From Neocallimastix lanati (nom. inval.) (lineage: Eukaryota; Neocallimastigomycota; Neocallimastigomycetes; Neocallimastigales; Neocallimastigaceae): DNA of 64,000 nt. The translations under genes and the position numbers were made by a program. The notes below the pieces were generated by a model. It was not told the DNA's origin and searched no databases. It worked only from the letters and a program-made list of their open reading frames with translations. The DNA is taken from assembly GCA_016946835.1 (NCBI GenBank), contig JACVTC010000016.1, forward strand, positions 1,292,501 through 1,356,500. Reading direction: 5' to 3'. Positions 60,077 to 64,000 of this stretch are shown here, in pieces. Position 1 is the stretch's first letter; each line of letters starts with the position of its first letter.

Positions 60077-60882
60077 ATTAATTAAATATTATTTTCAATC
60101 AATTAGTTATTTAGAAATAAAAAAATATATTTATGAAAAGAAAAAATTAATAAATTAATATATATTGTTTTAAAAATGTTTCAATCCTGTGAATGAATAA
60201 AGTAAATTTTAAAGGAAAAATATAAAATATTTATAAAAAAATTGGATAATTAGTAATAGTATAATAATAATAATAATATATCTATAAAATACAATATCTA
60301 AATAATATATTAAAATAATATTATTTGTTTAAATTATTATATGTTCATAACTATATTTATTAATACTAATTAATTATTAATTAAATAAAAAAAAATTATT
60401 TTTTAACTCTTTTTTTTCAAATTAAAATAAATGTTACAAGACTTTCTCGAATTAATACTTTAATTAACTAGCAAAAAAGAAAAATGTATCCCAGAAGAAA
60501 ATAAATAAAATTATTTTATGCTAAATGATCATGGAAAATAAAAAAAATTTAAAATTTTGTAATAATAAAGTTAATACCAAATTTTAATATAATAATAGTT
60601 TTTCTTTTTCTTCATGTATATAATATACTCATATAAATTTTATATTTAATATGAATTAATTAATTATTTATTTTTATTAAAATTTATTTTGTTTTAATTA
60701 ATCACTTTTTATTTGTTTTATTATTTTTATATCAATTCATTTACATAATACAATCATATTTTTGTACAAACTCATTGTTATAATATATATAAGCTTCAAA
60801 TATTTAGTTAACATATACAATATTTATTTTAAATATATTTTAACTTGATAATTAATAAACTATAATAAACTTTATTTTTAAC
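60077..60882. other. Duplicated CotH upstream flank, then LTR-like DNA
   Basis: Up to about 60660 this copies 57277-57900. From about 60660 to 60883 the sequence differs and probably belongs to the LTR of the minus-strand copia relic, whose TGTT start lies at 60883. Confidence 0.6.
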
Positions 60883-63372
60883 ACTACTCCTAAAACTTAG
60901 TTCTGGTTTATTTAGAAATTTTCTAATATAGATTCTCTGAATTTATTCATTAGGTTTGTATTTAAGTACTTCGTAAAACCGTCAGCTAAATTATCCATGG
61001 ACTTAACATACTTTAATTTTTGATTCTATTTTCCTTAACTAATTCTCTTATACGGATGATATTTTATGTCTATATGCCTTGATTTAGGATTAATAGTTTC
61101 GTTTTTCGTAATTATATATAGCAACTTTGTTATCAACGTTATCCATAATATAATTTTGCTTTAAATTTAGTTCATTTAGTATATTTTCATACCATAGACA
61201 GTACCTTGCGCATTCATTAATAGCATAATATTCACTTTTCAGCTGTGGATACTGCTACAGACTTTTGCAATTTCGAATACCATGTTGTAGGGGTAGAATT
61301 AAACAAAATTAGGTAACCTGTGGTTGACTTCCTGATCTCCTTATCTCCTAGTCAGAATCGACATAGAATCTTAAGTTCATTTTTGCGTCTTTTCTATATC
61401 TTAAACCATAGTATGGCTTTCTTTTCAAGTACCTAAATATCTTTATTACATTTAATCAGTCTTCATAAGTAGGGATCCTTTGACTTACATGATGATTTAT
61501 TTACGGCAAACATAATGTTGGGTCTGGTACAGAGTCCAAGGTATAAAAGTGTCCCGTCCCTATAGCTTGTTGATATTTTGTGATATTAAATTTTTTACTT
61601 TCTCAACTTTTCATTTTCCTCTGGTATCATGTTTGAAGGTATCTTATATTTATTTATATCATATTTATCATGCATATTTTCAACATACCTCCTTTGTTGT
61701 AATAAATAACCGTCCTTCTCTTTTTCGAATTTGATACTTATAATAATATTTACATTTCCGATATCTGTGTTGTTGAAATGTTTCTTTAACAAATTTTTAG
61801 TATTATTTATTTCATGTTCATTACCTGTTAGCAATATATCATCAACATAAACGGTTAATATACATGTTAGTTTTATTTTGGTTATTTTTCTTAATATAAA
61901 CACATGGCTCACTCATTAAACGATGAAATCCTATTTCTTTTAATTTCTTATCAAAGGGTATTGTTCCATAAACGTCCAGACTGTTTGAGTCCATACAGGG
62001 CCTTTATGAGTTTCCAATAGCCTTTTCTTATGATATTCAGCACCTTCAGGTATCTCCATATATACCATTTCATCTAATTCAGCAATTTAAGTAAGCTGAT
62101 TTTATATCAATTTGATAGATGTTAAATAAATCCATTTATTACTGCTAATGCTGTGATTGTTCTTAAGGAATCATACTTTAATGTAGGTGAATAAGTCTTG
62201 TTGTAGTCCACACCTTGTTTTTGGGTAAAACTTTTATCCACTAATCTGGCCTTTCTTTTATTTAGAGTGTTGTCTGGATTGTATTTATATCTAAAAACCC
62301 ATTTAGGAGTTACAATATTATAATTTTTTTTGGTACTTTACCAACCATCTCGTATACGTTTAAATCTGAAAGATTTAAACGTATACTATCTAATTCATCC
62401 TTCACTGCTTTGAACCATTCCTTTTTATCAACTTTAGTATATATATCTTTATAATCATATGGTTCACGTAATTTCTCATTCACTGATAATAGGGAATATA
62501 CATTATTAGTTTTATTAGTAGATAATGTGTAATTATCGTTTAATATATCGTTTATATTGAAGGATTTTAATTTTTTATTATTATAATTGTTAATGTTTTG
62601 TTCATCTGATTCTTTATATTTTCTTTTTCTTTTTCTTTTTATAATTTTATATTTCTTATTATTTATGTTTATATCTTTTGTTTCATTTACATTCGTATTA
62701 TTTGTGTTTTGTTTATTTGAATTTAATTCTGTTTTTTTCAATTAGTTCATTTGAATTTTTATTTAATTCAACATTTCTATTGTTAATTATTCTTTGTTGG
62801 TTTGAATTTACATTAAATTCAATATTTCTCTTATTGTTATTGATATTAATTTCATTGTTTACATTGTTTACATTATTGTTATTATTGTTATTATTATTTC
62901 CAATTACTTTGTTTTCGTTTTTATTTAAATTTAAATTATTTAAATTATTATAATTATTATTTATATTTTCATTGTTGATGTTTACATTATTTGAATTGTT
63001 TTGATTTAATTTGTTTAAATTGCTTAAATTATTTTGGTTATTATTTAAATTACTTTAATTTTTGTTTATACTTTTATCATTTAAAATTTTTAAATATGGA
63101 TTTAAATTTGAATTTAAATTATTACTTTGATTATTTAAATTAACGTTAATATTTTTTTTCACCATTGTCAATGTTTGTAGTGTTATTATTTAAATTATTA
63201 TTTTTTAAATTATTACGATTTAAATCATTATTACTTACTTGATATGGTCGATTTAAATTATCAAATTGAACATTTTTGTAATTGTTTAAATTATTTAAAT
63301 TATTATAATTAATATTATTTAAATTATTATTTTCATAATTACCGTAGTAAAGTTGACCATTATGTTTAATGA
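60883..63372 (-). mobile_element. Ty1/copia relic: spacer, RT, RNase H, 3' LTR start
   Basis: Minus strand. Asn-rich spacer (63360 to about 62450), RT start (EPYDYKDIYTKVDKKEWFKAVKDELDS), VYVDDILLTGN with YVDD at 61838-61849, FEKEKDGYLLQQRRY, remains of RNase H including VDNKVAIYN (about 61100-61140), then TTTTAGGAGTAG followed by TGTTAAAAAT, the polypurine tract and LTR start at 60883. Frame broken many times. Protease, integrase and Gag are absent: at about 63372 the sequence switches to an unrelated plus-strand element. A perfect hairpin lies in the RT coding region (62352-62386). Confidence 0.8.
62352..62386. repeat. Perfect 16-bp inverted repeat with 3-nt loop in copia RT
   Basis: GTATACGTTTAAATCT at 62352-62367, GAA, then AGATTTAAACGTATAC at 62371-62386. 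The right arm is the normal coding side (SDLNVYE on the minus strand); the left arm adds SIRLNL to the protein. It is best read as an inverted copy made by template switching. Confidence 0.85.
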
Positions 63373-63375
63373 TTA

Positions 63376-64000
63376 GAATTCTTATGTTGATTGATTCCGG
63401 AGGATCTCTAAATCTAATAAGCAGAAAACTAATAGACGTTTTGAAATTACCAAGCAAGACCTCATATCAAGAATTCTCTACTATAGCTGGAAAAGCCAAA
63501 GCCACTAGGAAAGCCCTAATATCCTTCTGTTGTAAGCTAAAAGACAAAATCAGACAAATAGAGGACTCAGAATTCATTAGTGCTGTACCTCAGTATTCTC
63601 ACTTCCTTTGTTGTCAAAAATCTACCATTTGTGGTCATTGATTCTCCTGAATATATGTTCAGTATTGGCAAAATGGCCCAAAGAACATATCACATCCCTA
63701 TTGATAGAATTGAAGAATTCTTCCCTACTGACCGTCGAGCTGTTCAAGATGAACCAGGAAATATAAGAGTTATCAATAGCACTATTGAAGAAAAAATGCA
63801 AGCACAATTGGTCGCAGAAGAAAGTGATAAACAATATTTGGCGAGAAATAACACTAATCTAGAAGATTTACCCCCTGAAATAGAAAATCAACTTAACACA
63901 ATCAACCCAAGACGAATAATCGGCCACAATAGACCAACTTCCTGAGACGAAGTTAGGGTACACTCCACTGCCAGTCAAGAAAATGAAGAATTAAGACGCC
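63376..64000 (+). mobile_element. Ty3-like retropepsin region, truncated by window end
   Basis: Plus strand. ILMLIDSGGSLNLISRKLID (63378-63437) is an aspartic protease active site with the D-S-G triad. It continues with AVPQYSHFL, then after a frameshift near 63600 LPFVVIDSPEYMFSIGKMAQ and the start of a Pol connector (PEIENQLNTINPRRIIGH), and runs through an in-frame TGA near 63943 to the window edge. Layout and the DSGGS motif suggest a Ty3-type element; RT should lie outside the window. Already broken. Confidence 0.6.

Noticed and set aside
62678-62953. Plus-strand Leu/Phe-rich frame
   Set aside because: Antisense of the Asn-rich copia spacer.
1-64000. CRISPR arrays, operons, riboswitches, ribosome binding sites
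   Set aside because: The window is eukaryotic; tandem repeats here have no unique spacers of constant length.
1-64000. tRNA or rRNA genes
   Set aside because: I found no convincing GGTTCGANTCC-type B box or rRNA segment by eye; a covariance search would be needed to exclude them.

Overview
The window is eukaryotic and extremely AT-rich. It has long A and T homopolymers (one A run of 55), dense AT microsatellites, short GT-AG introns and many broken retrotransposons. Secreted proteins with CBM18 (hevein-like chitin-binding) domains, a CotH-family protein, and Asn-, Thr- and Ser-rich low complexity point to an anaerobic gut fungus (Neocallimastigomycota). That assignment is inference; no rRNA or other marker gene is present.

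Layout. 0.6-2.3 kb (-): a single-pass membrane protein with a 12-Cys ectodomain. 2.3-15.8 kb: AT-rich low complexity with no gene I can support. 15.8-16.6 kb (-): a decayed two-domain CBM18 gene. 17.5-27.7 kb: a retrotransposon graveyard holding a possible copia end, a Ty3 reverse transcriptase relic, a LINE relic, and two Ty1/copia relics lying head to head. 29 kb (+): a lone CBM18 terminal exon. 29.7-35.0 kb (-): stacked LINE copies (families I call A and B). 35.6-37.7 kb (-): an intact secreted protein with ten CBM18 domains. 42.2-47.4 kb (-): a nested LINE cluster in which one copy has inserted into another with an 11-bp target-site duplication. 48.4-50.5 kb (-): a seven-exon gene I reconstructed, encoding a secreted LRR-CBM18 protein with one 69-nt exon per leucine-rich repeat. 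55.3-57.3 kb (-): a three-exon CotH-family gene with a Thr/Lys-repeat tail. 58.2-60.7 kb: a partial copy and a deleted pseudogene copy of that locus. 60.9-63.4 kb (-): another copia relic. 63.4-64 kb (+): a Ty3-like protease that runs off the window.

Host genes that look usable are four: the membrane protein, the 10xCBM18 protein, the LRR-CBM18 protein and the CotH protein. All four appear secretory or surface-directed, all lie on the minus strand, and each is isolated by kilobases of AT-rich DNA, so no operon-like grouping is implied. A shared role at the cell wall or surface is plausible but inferred. The retroelement relics show stop codons and Cys-to-Tyr changes that mostly fit G-to-A change on the coding strand, in line with strong AT mutation pressure.
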